Origin: Polyangiaceae bacterium
GTDB lineage: Bacteria > Myxococcota_A > Polyangia > Polyangiales > Polyangiaceae
Direction of reading: 5' to 3'
NCBI GenBank assembly: GCA_023150915.1
Contig: JAKLKA010000070.1
Coordinates: 1-48,237 of the forward strand
DNA: 48,237 nt
The notes beneath the pieces are model-generated. The model had not been told where the DNA came from and made no database searches. It was given only the letters and a program-made list of their open reading frames with translations. How positions within the stretch are numbered: the stretch's first letter is position 1; each line of letters starts with the position of its first letter. A program made the translations under genes and the position numbers. Positions 23,949 through 32,436 of the stretch are shown here, in pieces.

Positions 23949-23986
23949 ACCACAGCCCCAGCGAAAACTGGCAGGCGCGCCGCCGG

Positions 23987-25522
23987 TCAGCGACGGCGAA
24001 GGGCCCACCAGCCGCCGACGAGCGCGGTCGCCGCGAGCGCGCCCAGCGACCACGGCAGCCAGCGCGGCCAGGCGCGGCGCGCCCTCAGCGTGACCACGCG
24101 GCGCGCCGTGAGCCCGCTGGTGCGCGGCCCGGCTCCGTCCTCGAGCACCACGCGCAGGTCGCTGCCCGCCAGGCGCGAGTCGCGGGGGACCACCACCTCG
24201 ACGAAGCCCGGGTCGGTGCGGGTGGCGGTGCTGCTCAGCCCGGTGCGAACCAGGTCCGAGCGGCTCTGCTCGACGCGCGCGGAGTCCGCGTCGTCCAACG
24301 TCTGGGGCAGCAGCGTGCCCCGCGGAAGAAAGTGAGCGTGCGCGCGGGCGCGATCGGAGCCCCAGCAGAAGCGGCCATACACCCGCAGCGTGTCGCCGGG
24401 CGCGACCCCGCCTGCCCGGTCGACCTCTCGCGCCGTGCGCTCGAAGTCGACGGCCAGCGGGAAGCGCAGCGGCGCGCCGAGCGGGACGTCACGGAATGTG
24501 GCGTCGCCGACGATCGGGCCGCGGGCGCGGGGGAACTCGAGCCGCAGCGACTGCGTTGCGGTGGGCGCCACGCACGGCAGTCGCCAGCGGACCACGTGCA
24601 TCGCGTCGAAGCGCTTTCGCACCTGGGACACGATCGTTCGGGCGCTGTGCTCGCTCCACGCATCCACCGCGTGATACGCGCCGCCGACCCCAGGGTTGGC
24701 CAAGGCGCGCATCAGCTCGGCGGCGTTGTGTCGGTGCTCGGGCAGCACGTCGGTGGGAAAGGCGACGCTCACGATGGGTATGGGCGCCTTCGGTGCCGAC
24801 GTGTTCTCTCTGGGCAGTCGCCCCTGCTCGAAGACGCGAGCCAGCTCGGCACCACCCGGCCCGGTGGACTTGGGGTCCGCGCCGCCGTACCCGGTGGAGA
24901 GCACGACCCAGGCCTGATGCAGCGGCATGCCGCGACTCAACTTGGCGCCAGGCAGCGCGCCGAACGCGGTCTTGCTCGCGCTCTCGAGCAGGGTCAGAAA
25001 GCCGCGATTGCGCTGCGCGCCGCCCAGCGACACGCCGCGGATCGAATCGGCCACCGCGGCGCGTGCCGTCGTGTCCCGCCAACCCGTGTCGGCAACGATC
25101 TGGCGATCGTCGACCACCACCACGTCGATGGCGTCGCCTGGGCGCAGACCCGAGGCGAGCTCGAGGGCGACCTCTTTGGCGCGGGCCAGCCCCGTGCCCA
25201 TCCGGCGGTCCGAGTCGAGCACCACCAACCACGCGGTGCCGAAGCCCGGTTCGGTATGGGTCGACCAGAGGGTCCGGTCGACCAGCTCGGCGGGGCGGGC
25301 TGCGCCCTCGAGCAGCAGCGTGGCGTCGGCCGGCAGCTCTCGGGCTTCGAAGCCCCCGGGCCCCAGGTCGCCCACGTCGATCAGCGTCGTCAGGAGCGGG
25401 GTCTGATCGCCGTCGGTGGAGCGGGCATCGACGCGGATCAATCTCGCCTCGGTCGCTGCCGCGGCACCCGAAGCGGTCAGGCAGCAGGCAATCGCGGCGC
25501 AAGCGGCCGTCCGTCTTGGCAT
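23987..25522 (-). CDS. Secreted vWA-like domain protein with C-terminal membrane anchor
   Basis: From the ATG at 25522 (MPRRTAACAAIACC; ATGs at 25546 and 25561 are also in frame) the protein has 511 residues with a signal peptide. A von Willebrand A-like alpha/beta domain follows (about 65-300): WLVVLDSDRRMGTGLARAKEVAL, IDVVVVDDRQIV, HQAWVVLSTGYGG and PIPIVSVAFPTD. The metal-site motif DxSxS is degenerate (DSDRR). A beta-sandwich region follows, and a final transmembrane segment (LPWSLGALAATALVGGWWAL) with an Arg tail anchors it. It is the first gene of the operon leading to MBOAT. A role in envelope polymer assembly is only suggested by this linkage. Confidence 0.72.
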   Translation of the reverse strand: MPRRTAACAAIACCLTASGAAAATEARLIRVDARSTDGDQTPLLTTLIDVGDLGPGGFEARELPADATLLLEGAARPAELVDRTLWSTHTEPGFGTAWLVVLDSDRRMGTGLARAKEVALELASGLRPGDAIDVVVVDDRQIVADTGWRDTTARAAVADSIRGVSLGGAQRNRGFLTLLESASKTAFGALPGAKLSRGMPLHQAWVVLSTGYGGADPKSTGPGGAELARVFEQGRLPRENTSAPKAPIPIVSVAFPTDVLPEHRHNAAELMRALANPGVGGAYHAVDAWSEHSARTIVSQVRKRFDAMHVVRWRLPCVAPTATQSLRLEFPRARGPIVGDATFRDVPLGAPLRFPLAVDFERTAREVDRAGGVAPGDTLRVYGRFCWGSDRARAHAHFLPRGTLLPQTLDDADSARVEQSRSDLVRTGLSSTATRTDPGFVEVVVPRDSRLAGSDLRVVLEDGAGPRTSGLTARRVVTLRARRAWPRWLPWSLGALAATALVGGWWALRRR

Positions 25523-25577
25523 GTGTCCCCGAAGAGCAATCGGCATGCCCCGCCGCCGCAACCTGGATCCGCGGTGT

Positions 25578-25610
25578 TGCCGCTGCGGCAGCGTAACAGT
25601 GACGCGTCAC
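25578..25610. promoter_or_regulatory. Two palindromes in a divergent promoter region
   Basis: TGCCGC-t-GCGGCA (25578-25590) and the perfect 12-bp palindrome GTGACGCGTCAC (25599-25610) lie between the divergent vWA-MBOAT and membrane protein-deacetylase operons. They are likely binding sites for a dimeric regulator of one or both operons, judged by position only. Confidence 0.45.
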
Positions 25611-25655
25611 GACGGGGTTGACGGCTGACCGCGCGAGGAGAACCTTATCGCCACC

Positions 25656-26171
25656 TTGCTGAAGCGCGCGCTGTTCGGTCTGCTCAAAGGTACCGTGATG
25701 GGTGGCTTGCTGGGGGCGGCGCTGGTTTTCGGGTTGGGCATGCCGGTCTTCGCCGCGTGGCTGGCCTATGTGGCGGCCGCGGTGACCGGCGCGCTGACCG
25801 GGCTCGTCGCCGGCAAGGGGATCTGGGAGAAGGACGCGCGCATCGAGGCGGGCTTGAAGGCGGGCGTCGGCGCGCTGATCGGCGCCGGGGCGATGTTCGC
25901 CATCCGCCGGTGGCTCTCGATGAACGTGGATCTGGGTCAGCTGGGTGCCGGCGCCGTCGGCGATCTGCCGATCGCCAGCCTGCCGCTGATCGCCACCGCG
26001 CTGGCGCTGTTCTACGAGCTGGACAACACCGGCAGCTCGGAGGGAAGCGCGCCCACGACGAAGACCCGTGTGGACCCGACGGGCGCCGCAACCGACGACC
26101 GAGCCGAGCTGGAGCAGGCGCTGGACGAACAATCCGAAGCCGACGCAGCCCGCAAGGCCACCAAGCACTGA
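25656..26171 (+). CDS. Small membrane protein with glycine-rich helices
   Basis: The 171-residue protein starts at a TTG (25656); GAGGAG lies about 15 nt upstream, farther than usual, so the exact start is uncertain. It has about four transmembrane segments rich in Gly/Ala (TVMGGLLGAALVFGLGMPVF, AWLAYVAAAVTGALTGLVAG, AGVGALIGAGAMFA and a later LPLIATALALFY) and a polar acidic tail. The first helices carry Gly-x3-Gly spacing, typical of tightly packed membrane helices. No family was recognised. It overlaps the deacetylase start by 1 bp (TGATG). Confidence 0.7.
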   Translation: MLKRALFGLLKGTVMGGLLGAALVFGLGMPVFAAWLAYVAAAVTGALTGLVAGKGIWEKDARIEAGLKAGVGALIGAGAMFAIRRWLSMNVDLGQLGAGAVGDLPIASLPLIATALALFYELDNTGSSEGSAPTTKTRVDPTGAATDDRAELEQALDEQSEADAARKATKH

Positions 26172-26968
26172 TGCCGGCCGCGCGGATCGTGCTCTGGGTG
26201 ACCAGCGTCGCGGGGCTTGCGCTCTTGGCGCGCAGCGCGCTGCTGGATCCGGTGCCCATGTGGGTCGCGCTCGGCGCCTTCGTGGGTTATGCGGCGCTGT
26301 GCACCACGGGGGTGCTGGTGCCCCAGCTGCAGATGTTCGGCGACGTCGAGTGGCGCGGCGAGCCCGGCGCGAAGGCCGTGGCGCTCACCTTCGACGACGG
26401 GCCGAACCCCAAGACCACACGCAAGGTGCTGGAAATTCTGGCGCGGGGTGGCCACAAGGCGACCTTCTTCGTGGTGGGCAAGAAGGCGCTGGCCCACGCC
26501 GACGTGGTGCGCGAGATCCATGCGGCGGGCCACGAGATCGGCGTGCACGGTCACGTGCACGATCGCCTGTATTCGCTCAAGCCGCCGAAGTACGTCGCCG
26601 AGGACATCGCCCGGGCGCAGCGCGCGGTCGAGCAGGCGTGTGGTCTCTGCCCGACGTTGTTTCGACCGCCCGTGGGCTACCTGAGCTCGCGCACCGCCGC
26701 CGGGGCCAAGCGCGCCGGCGTGCGCACCGTGGCCTGGTCTGCCCGGGGGCTGGACGGCATCGGCCCCACCGACCCAGACCCGGTGTTTTCGCGCATCGAG
26801 AAGCGCCTGATCGACGGCGCCATCGTGCTGATGCACGATGCTGCCGAGCGGGATGACTTCGAACCGGCCAGCGTCGAGATCTTGCCGCGCCTGCTGGAAG
26901 AGCTGGCCGACCGGGGGCTTGCCGCGGTGACGGTGTCCGAGCTGCTCGACGGAGCGAAGAGCGCGTGA
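26171..26968 (+). CDS. Polysaccharide deacetylase (NodB homology domain), membrane-anchored
   Basis: The 265-residue protein has one or two N-terminal hydrophobic segments (IVLWVTSVAGLALLARSALL and MWVALGAFVGYAALCTTGVL) and then a complete NodB domain. Motif 1 is ALTFDDGPNPKTT (catalytic DD), motif 2 HEIGVHGHVHD (metal histidines), motif 3 LFRPPVGYLS and motif 5 IVLMHDA. These metal-dependent enzymes remove acetyl groups from N-acetylglucosamine polymers such as peptidoglycan or exopolysaccharide. The predicted location is the periplasmic face of the inner membrane. It is co-transcribed with a membrane protein upstream and malic enzyme downstream (4-bp overlap). Confidence 0.92.
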   Translation: MPAARIVLWVTSVAGLALLARSALLDPVPMWVALGAFVGYAALCTTGVLVPQLQMFGDVEWRGEPGAKAVALTFDDGPNPKTTRKVLEILARGGHKATFFVVGKKALAHADVVREIHAAGHEIGVHGHVHDRLYSLKPPKYVAEDIARAQRAVEQACGLCPTLFRPPVGYLSSRTAAGAKRAGVRTVAWSARGLDGIGPTDPDPVFSRIEKRLIDGAIVLMHDAAERDDFEPASVEILPRLLEELADRGLAAVTVSELLDGAKSA

Positions 26969-28671
26969 CCTCGGAGCTCGAGTTCGATCGCGACGAGCGC
27001 GGCCGGTGGCGAGCCCGCACCACCCTGCGCGGGCGCGGGCTCACCTTCAACGAGCTCTTGAACAAGGGCACCGCGTTCACCGCCGACGAGCGCCGAGCGT
27101 TCGGCATCGAGGGCCTGGTGCCCCACGCCGTGACCACCCTGCGCGATCAGGTGGCGCTGGCCCTCGAGATCGCTCGCGACAAGACCGACGCGCTCGAGCG
27201 CTACATCTATCTGGCGGCGCTTCAGGACCGGAACGAGACGCTCTTCGATCGTCTGGTGCTCGAGAACCTGGAAGAGCTCTTGCCGGTGGTGTACACGCCC
27301 ACCGTCGGCCAGGCCTGCCTGAAGTACAGTCACATCTTCCGGCGCGGGCGCGGGCTGTGGATCACCCCCGAGCACCGCGGCCGGATCCGTCAGGTGCTGG
27401 GCAACGCGCCCAGTCGCGACGTGCGGCTGATCGTCCTCACCGACAACGAGCGCATCTTGGGGCTGGGTGACCTGGGCGCAGGCGGCATGGGCATCCCCAT
27501 CGGCAAGCTGGCGCTCTATACCGTCGCCGCGGGCATTCACCCGTCTCAGGTGCTGCCCATGAGCCTGGACGTGGGCACCGACAACGAGAGCCTGCTCGGC
27601 GACCCGCAGTACCTCGGGGTGCGCGCAAGGCGGCTCCGGGGCGAGCCGTACCAGAGCCTGGTCGAAGAGCTGGTCGAGGCAATAGCCGCGGTGTTTCCCG
27701 GGGTGCTGCTGCAGTGGGAGGACTTCAAGAAGGCCAATGCCTTCACCCTGCTCGAGCGCTATCGCGAGCGCCTGCCGTCGTTCAACGACGACATTCAGGG
27801 CACGGCGGCGGTGGTCATGGCGGGGATGTTCGCGGCCTGTCGCGCCCAGGGCGAGCGCCTGGTCGATCAGCGCGTGGTGATCGTGGGGGCCGGCGCTGCG
27901 GGCGTGGGCACGGCGCGCCAGCTCTTGGCGGCGTCTGCCCGCGCGGGGGATGCCCGTGGCTGCGTGGCGGTGCTCGACAGCCAGGGCCTGGTGGTCGAGG
28001 CGCGCAACCTGCGTGACGAGTACAAGCGTGGCGTTGCCTGGTCCGAGGCCCAGGTCAGCGCCGCGGGGCTCGACCCCGAGCGTGAGAAGAGCCTGCTCGA
28101 GGTGGTGCGCGCGGTGCGGCCCAGCGTGCTGATCGGCGCCTCGGGCACCAGCGGGCTGTTCACCGAGGCCGTGGTGCGCGAGATGGCGCTGCACTGCCCG
28201 CGCCCGCTGATCTTGCCGATGAGCAACCCGACCTCGAAGTGCGAGGCCAGGCCCGAGCAGGTGCTCGCGTGGTCCGAGGGGCGCGCGCTGGTGGCCACGG
28301 GCAGCCCTTTCCCGCCGGTGATGGTCGGCGAGCGCAGCCGACGCGTGGCTCAGGCCAACAACGTGTTCGTGTTCCCCGGCGTGGGGCTGGGCGTGCTGGC
28401 CACGGGCGCGCGCTTCGTGTCCGATGCGATGTTCTTGCGAGCGGCCGAGACGCTGGCGTCTTGCGTGGGCGCGCGAGATCTGGCCGAGGGTGAGCTCTAC
28501 CCGCGGCAGCGCGAGCTGCGTCAGGTGGCGCGCGCCATCGCCGAGGCCGTGGCGCGGCAGGCCCGTGACGAGGGCCTGTGTGCCGAGCTCTCGGACGACG
28601 AGATCGTCGAGCGCGTGGGGCGCGAGATGTGGCAGCCGGACTATCCCGAGCTGGTCAACGCGGCGGGCTGA
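26965..28671 (+). CDS. NAD-dependent malic enzyme (malate to pyruvate and CO2)
   Basis: The 568-residue cytosolic enzyme is full length for the large malic enzyme family (SfcA/MaeA, about 565 residues). Visible motifs are the N-terminal GRGLTFNELLNKGTAFT, the substrate segment LPVVYTPTVGQAC, the metal/malate site LPSFNDDIQGTAAV, the Rossmann motif VVIVGAGAAGVGTA, LILPMSNPTSKCEA and FVFPGVGLGV. It feeds pyruvate and NADH metabolism from the TCA cycle. It starts at GTG overlapping the deacetylase stop. Its end overlaps the convergent lipoprotein gene by 17 bp. NAD rather than NADP preference is inferred from family type. Confidence 0.92.
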   Translation: MTSELEFDRDERGRWRARTTLRGRGLTFNELLNKGTAFTADERRAFGIEGLVPHAVTTLRDQVALALEIARDKTDALERYIYLAALQDRNETLFDRLVLENLEELLPVVYTPTVGQACLKYSHIFRRGRGLWITPEHRGRIRQVLGNAPSRDVRLIVLTDNERILGLGDLGAGGMGIPIGKLALYTVAAGIHPSQVLPMSLDVGTDNESLLGDPQYLGVRARRLRGEPYQSLVEELVEAIAAVFPGVLLQWEDFKKANAFTLLERYRERLPSFNDDIQGTAAVVMAGMFAACRAQGERLVDQRVVIVGAGAAGVGTARQLLAASARAGDARGCVAVLDSQGLVVEARNLRDEYKRGVAWSEAQVSAAGLDPEREKSLLEVVRAVRPSVLIGASGTSGLFTEAVVREMALHCPRPLILPMSNPTSKCEARPEQVLAWSEGRALVATGSPFPPVMVGERSRRVAQANNVFVFPGVGLGVLATGARFVSDAMFLRAAETLASCVGARDLAEGELYPRQRELRQVARAIAEAVARQARDEGLCAELSDDEIVERVGREMWQPDYPELVNAAG

Positions 28672-29860
28672 GCAGCCCGAAGCTTGCCAGCGGCGACCCC
28701 GGAGTGCCGGTGGCGGTCAGCGCGAACACCGCCCGCGCGTCGTGACCCAGCGCCTGCACGCGGTGTGCGTCGACGGTCTGGCTCCAGATCGGCGTGGCGC
28801 CGTTCTCGAGCGGAAGCGCCCACGCCACGAGGGCGGCCACGCCGCTGTGATCGTCCCCGGGCTGCGCCGGGCCGCGCGAGCCGCCGGCGTAGAGGTGCGA
28901 GCCCACCGCCGTGATGCTCTCGAGTAGAACGTCGGACTGGGCGAACGCCGTGACTGCGCCGCTGGACACGTCGACCGCAGCCACGAATCCAAAGGGCGCC
29001 GCGGCCCCCGCGCGGGCATGCCCGACGACCCACGCCGCGGAGTCGATGACCAAGAGGTCGCGGGCGCTGGCCGAGTCTGCACCGGGCAGCGCCAGCGGCG
29101 GCGACGTCGTGATCGCGGTGTTGCACCCGGCGGCGCCGAGCCGCACCAGGCTGAGCTTGCCCCCCGCCTCACTGACGACCAGCGCTCCGTCGCTCAGCGC
29201 GGCGATGGTGTGGACCACGCCGCTGACGGCACCCGAGCAGATCTTGCCGCCCGCCAGCTGGCCCACGAACGAGCCGCCGGCCTTGGACTGACCTGCGAGC
29301 CAAGCGCCCGACGAGCCCAGGGAGAGATCGACCACGCGCGCGTCGGCGGGGAGCCCCGGCAGCGGGTGCGCTGCTTTCTCGACCAGCGTGGTCGAGTCGA
29401 GCTCGGCGAAGGTGACGACCCCGTTGCTCGAGCCGGCCACGATCAATGCGGCACCTTGCGGCGCCACTGCTTCAAGGGACGAACCCTGGTCCGAGAGCGG
29501 AAGCGCCGCCTGGGTCAGCGCCCCGGTGCAGCCCTCGACCCGTTGCAGCATGGCCCGGGGCGGGCGCCCCTCGTCCCCGGCGCTCGTACCCGTTGCGTAC
29601 ACTTTCGTGTCGAAGACCGCGAGGGCACCCGGAACCGGGATCTCGAGGGTGGACTGCCAATCGTTGCAGATCGGCTCGCAACTGCCGCTGGGCCCGGGCT
29701 TGGTGCCGGCCGGGCACTGCGCCGGGCACTCGTCGGTGTCGCAGTTGCTGGGACCGTGGCCGCCGGGCCCTCCGTATTCGAACGCATCGGGCGTGCAGGC
29801 CCACAGCCCCAAGCACGCGAGCAGCGTCGTGCGAAGCTGCCAACACATGATGAATGACAT
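28655..29860 (-). CDS. Predicted lipoprotein, beta-propeller-like
   Basis: The 401-residue protein starts MSFIMCWQLRTTLLACLGLWAC (lipobox LWAC; ATG 29848 is an alternative). After a short Cys-rich segment (CDTDECPAQCPAGTKPG) come six or so beta-rich units of about 45 residues, each with a hydrophobic strand and a Gly turn (GALAVFDTKVYATG, AALIVAGSSNGVVTF, GALVVSEAGGKLSLV, AAWVVGHARAGAAAP, SHLYAGGSRG). This suggests a beta-propeller of the kind common in Myxococcota lipoproteins. No enzymatic residues were seen. It is divergent from the Ser/Thr kinase gene. Confidence 0.7.
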   Translation of the reverse strand: MSFIMCWQLRTTLLACLGLWACTPDAFEYGGPGGHGPSNCDTDECPAQCPAGTKPGPSGSCEPICNDWQSTLEIPVPGALAVFDTKVYATGTSAGDEGRPPRAMLQRVEGCTGALTQAALPLSDQGSSLEAVAPQGAALIVAGSSNGVVTFAELDSTTLVEKAAHPLPGLPADARVVDLSLGSSGAWLAGQSKAGGSFVGQLAGGKICSGAVSGVVHTIAALSDGALVVSEAGGKLSLVRLGAAGCNTAITTSPPLALPGADSASARDLLVIDSAAWVVGHARAGAAAPFGFVAAVDVSSGAVTAFAQSDVLLESITAVGSHLYAGGSRGPAQPGDDHSGVAALVAWALPLENGATPIWSQTVDAHRVQALGHDARAVFALTATGTPGSPLASFGLLSPPR

Positions 29861-29865
29861 AATAT

Positions 29866-29885
29866 CCCAATCCCACGAAATTGGG
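29866..29885. promoter_or_regulatory. Inverted repeat in the lipoprotein-kinase divergent promoter region
   Basis: CCCAAT (29866-29871) and ATTGGG (29880-29885) flank an 8-nt spacer in an AT-rich patch. A weak -35-like TTGGGT (29881) with a TAACTA -10-like box (29906) would point towards the kinase with a 19-nt spacer. It may be an operator. Confidence 0.4.
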
Positions 29886-29929
29886 TGAGCTTCCGTGCGT
29901 ATCCGTAACTATTCGAGCAGGGTGCGGTG

Positions 29930-31240
29930 ATGGGGCCCGGCAGCGTCGTCTCGAACAAGTACCGACTCTTGCGCAGCCTGGGCGAAGGCGGCATGGGCGC
30001 GGTGTGGGAGGCGCTGAACCTGCGCACCCAGCGCCGCTTCGCGCTGAAGCTGGTGCGGGGCGACGCCTCGACGGCGCCCGAGCTTCGCGAGCGCATGCTG
30101 CGCGAGGCGAGCGTGGCGGGCCGGCTCGAGCACCCGAACGTGATCGAGGTGTACGACGTCGGCGAGACCGAAGCGGGCGAGCCCTATTTGGTGATGGAGC
30201 TCTTGCGGGGCGAGAGCCTGGCCGATCTCTTGGAGCGTGTGGGCCGGCTCGACACGGTGCGGGCAGCAGCGGTGGGCGCCGAGATCGCGGCAGCGCTGCA
30301 GGCCGCCCACGCCGCCGAGATCGTGCACCGCGATCTGAAGCCCGCGAACGTGTTCTTGCATGAAGACGCGGGGCACGGGCGGGTGGTCAAGGTGCTCGAC
30401 TTCGGGGTCAGCAAGCTGATGACGCCGGGCTCGCCGTCGGCCACGGCCACGGGCGCCCCGATCGGCACACCGGCCTACATGAGCCCCGAGCAAGCCGAAG
30501 GCCGGCGGGACGTGGACCACCGCACCGACCTCTGGGCGGTCGGCGTGATGCTGTTCGAAATGGTCAGCGGCCGGCTGCCGTTCGGCGGCGCGACCGCGTT
30601 CGCGGTGGTGGGTGAGGTGCTGCACGCGCCCATCCCACGGCTCGACGCGGTGGTCAGCGACGCAGATCCGCGGCTCTCTCACATCGTTGCGCGGTGTCTG
30701 AGCCGCGACCCCGGCAGGCGGTTTGCCTCGGCGCGGGAGCTGGGCGCCGCGCTGGAATCGCTCTTGCCGAAGCGCGCCAGCGCCGTGATCGTCGACTTTG
30801 CCGACGACGCCACCCTGTCGCGCAAGGTGCCGCGCCAGGCTGCGCCACCGGCCGAGATCTCGGACACGGCGACCACGGCCGTGGTGGCGCCCCGCGTGCT
30901 GGCGCCTGCCCAGACGCCCCTGGCGGCGCCGCGCAAACGCCCGGCCCTGGTGCTCGGGATCGCCAGCGTGGTGCTGCTGTTCGTGGTGGGGCTCGCGCTC
31001 GGGACATGGCTGCGCGCGAAGCCCGTCGAGGCGCCGGTGGTGCAGCCCACCCCGTCACCGCCGGCGCCGGTGGCCGCATCGGTGCCTGCGGCGCTGGGGC
31101 CGACTGCTGCCAGCGAGCCGGCGAAACCTGCCGCCGATGCCGGTCATCCAAAGAAGGCCCCGGTGCGCGCGCTGCCCTGCCCGAAGGACAAGCTGCTGAT
31201 CGACCCCGCCACCGGGAAGCTGACCTGCGTGCGCAAGTAG
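29930..31240 (+). CDS. Ser/Thr protein kinase, PknB type, with one membrane segment
   Basis: The 436-residue protein has an N-terminal Hanks-type kinase domain (about residues 10-270): glycine loop LGEGGMGAVWEA, ATP-binding Lys in FALKLVR, catalytic loop IVHRDLKPANVFL, metal-binding DFG in LDFGVSKL and activation segment GTPAYMSPEQAEGRRDVDHR. All catalytic residues are present, so it should be active. A Pro/Ala-rich juxtamembrane region, a transmembrane helix (about 343-363, VLGIASVVLLFVVGLALGTW) and a short Pro/Ala-rich periplasmic tail with a Cys pair follow. It ends 5 bp from the convergent TPR-PEGA gene. No substrate is evident, though neighbouring TPR-PEGA proteins are candidates. Confidence 0.93.
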   Translation: MGPGSVVSNKYRLLRSLGEGGMGAVWEALNLRTQRRFALKLVRGDASTAPELRERMLREASVAGRLEHPNVIEVYDVGETEAGEPYLVMELLRGESLADLLERVGRLDTVRAAAVGAEIAAALQAAHAAEIVHRDLKPANVFLHEDAGHGRVVKVLDFGVSKLMTPGSPSATATGAPIGTPAYMSPEQAEGRRDVDHRTDLWAVGVMLFEMVSGRLPFGGATAFAVVGEVLHAPIPRLDAVVSDADPRLSHIVARCLSRDPGRRFASARELGAALESLLPKRASAVIVDFADDATLSRKVPRQAAPPAEISDTATTAVVAPRVLAPAQTPLAAPRKRPALVLGIASVVLLFVVGLALGTWLRAKPVEAPVVQPTPSPPAPVAASVPAALGPTAASEPAKPAADAGHPKKAPVRALPCPKDKLLIDPATGKLTCVRK

Positions 31241-31245
31241 CGCGC

Positions 31246-32211
31246 TCAGAACCGCCAGCGCACGCGGGTGGTGGTCCCCACGCTGACCGCCACGCGCTGC
31301 TCCGAGCTTCCGCCATCGAGCGCCCACCACACGCCGCCCGCGACGAGCGCGCTGGCGCCCACCCCGAAGGCGACGTTGCGCCAAAGCTCTGCGCGACTCG
31401 CGTCGTCCTTCAGCTCGCGGTGCGCCGGATCGTTCTCCAGGCTCGACGGGCAGCTCCACCCCGCGCCGGTGCGGGTGCAACCCGCCGCCGCGTCGTCGAG
31501 CTTGTCGTTGCGGCGGACGTGAAGCACGGCGCCGACGGAAAGCGATGCCACGCCGACGCCTGCGAGCACGATGGCGCCCGTGGGGGGGCCGCTGCGGGCG
31601 CTCTCGACCCGAGGCGCTGCCCGCTTCGCCGGCGCGGGCGGGGGCGGGCTGGCCTTGGGCCGCTGCCGCTCGAAGCGCACTTCGAGCGCGCGCCGCTCGC
31701 CCTCGGCCAGGCGAAGGTCGTGCACGAACGGCTTCTCACCCGCGGCGGTGATCGTGAGGCGATGCGAACCCGGATCCAGCTCGATCTCGCCCTCGACGAT
31801 CTCGACCGGGCGATCGCCCACCCGCGCTTCGACCTTGGCCGCGTCGCGCGGCAGGCGCAGGGCGACGCGAGGCACGCGCGGGCCGAGGCTGGCCAGCGCT
31901 TCGTCGGCCAGGCGGCGCACGTCGTCGGCACCCTCGCGCTCGGCCAAGGCGCGCGCGCTGATGAAGTGCCGCTTGGCGCTGGCCACCAGCCCCAGGTTGC
32001 GCTCGGCCTGGGCCAGATTGAACGAGCCGACCGCGGTGGCCCGCAGTGCCACCGCCGCCTGGAACTTGTCGCGCGCCAGGCTCCACTCGCCGCGCGACGC
32101 GAGGTCGGCGCCCTCGAGGTAGAGCTGCGCCGCCGGGTCCGCGGCCTCTTGGGCGACTGCGGGGGTGGCCAGCAAGAGCACCGCGGCGACGAGCGCGAAC
32201 GAGACACGCAT
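31246..32211 (-). CDS. TPR-PEGA-like protein with two membrane segments, paralogue 3
   Basis: The 321-residue protein starts at ATG 32211 (MRVSFALVAAVLLLATPAVA, a signal peptide; an in-frame ATG 21 bp upstream weakens it). It has TPR-like helices (about 25-115, AAQLYLEGADLASRGEWSLA), a PEGA-like beta domain (about 118-185, VALRLPRDAAKVEARVGDRP) and a Pro/Ala-rich linker. Two transmembrane segments follow (GAIVLAGVGVASLSVGAVLH and NVAFGVGASALVAGGVWWAL). The loop between them has a Cys pair (GCTRTGAGWSC), as in the two other paralogues of this window. It is convergent with a Ser/Thr kinase gene. Confidence 0.78.
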   Translation of the reverse strand: MRVSFALVAAVLLLATPAVAQEAADPAAQLYLEGADLASRGEWSLARDKFQAAVALRATAVGSFNLAQAERNLGLVASAKRHFISARALAEREGADDVRRLADEALASLGPRVPRVALRLPRDAAKVEARVGDRPVEIVEGEIELDPGSHRLTITAAGEKPFVHDLRLAEGERRALEVRFERQRPKASPPPPAPAKRAAPRVESARSGPPTGAIVLAGVGVASLSVGAVLHVRRNDKLDDAAAGCTRTGAGWSCPSSLENDPAHRELKDDASRAELWRNVAFGVGASALVAGGVWWALDGGSSEQRVAVSVGTTTRVRWRF

Positions 32212-32255
32212 GGCAGTCTCGAAGACTAACATACGTCCAGACGGGGCGCGGCTGC

Positions 32256-32322
32256 GCGCGTCCCCGGCGGGAACTCAGCGACCAACGCGAGCATGTCGGC
32301 GACGGCCGGATGGGGTCCGGCG
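32256..32322 (-). pseudogene. Fragment duplicated from the antitoxin gene at 34137-34370
   Basis: These 67 bp match 34197-34263 at 64 positions and, on the minus strand, encode PHPAVADMLALVAEFPPGTR against the antitoxin's PHPTVADMLALVATFPPGTR. No start or flanking antitoxin sequence is present. It is a relic of a second toxin-antitoxin copy or of a local duplication. The rest of 32212-32436 shows nothing recognisable. Confidence 0.75.
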
Positions 32323-32436
32323 CGGGCCGAGCAGGGCGAGGCTTGGTGGGCTCCACTCGCGCGCTCACCAAGCCTTCTCGAGCGCATCGAGGCTTGCGGT
32401 CGAGAAGCGAAGGAAGCGGCGCGGCGCCGCCCCAGC

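Noticed and set aside
22106-25621. Very long plus-strand open frame (1,171 codons)
   Set aside because: It is antisense to the MBOAT and vWA-like genes, has His/Arg/Gln-rich shadow composition and no domain pattern; an effect of GC-rich third positions.
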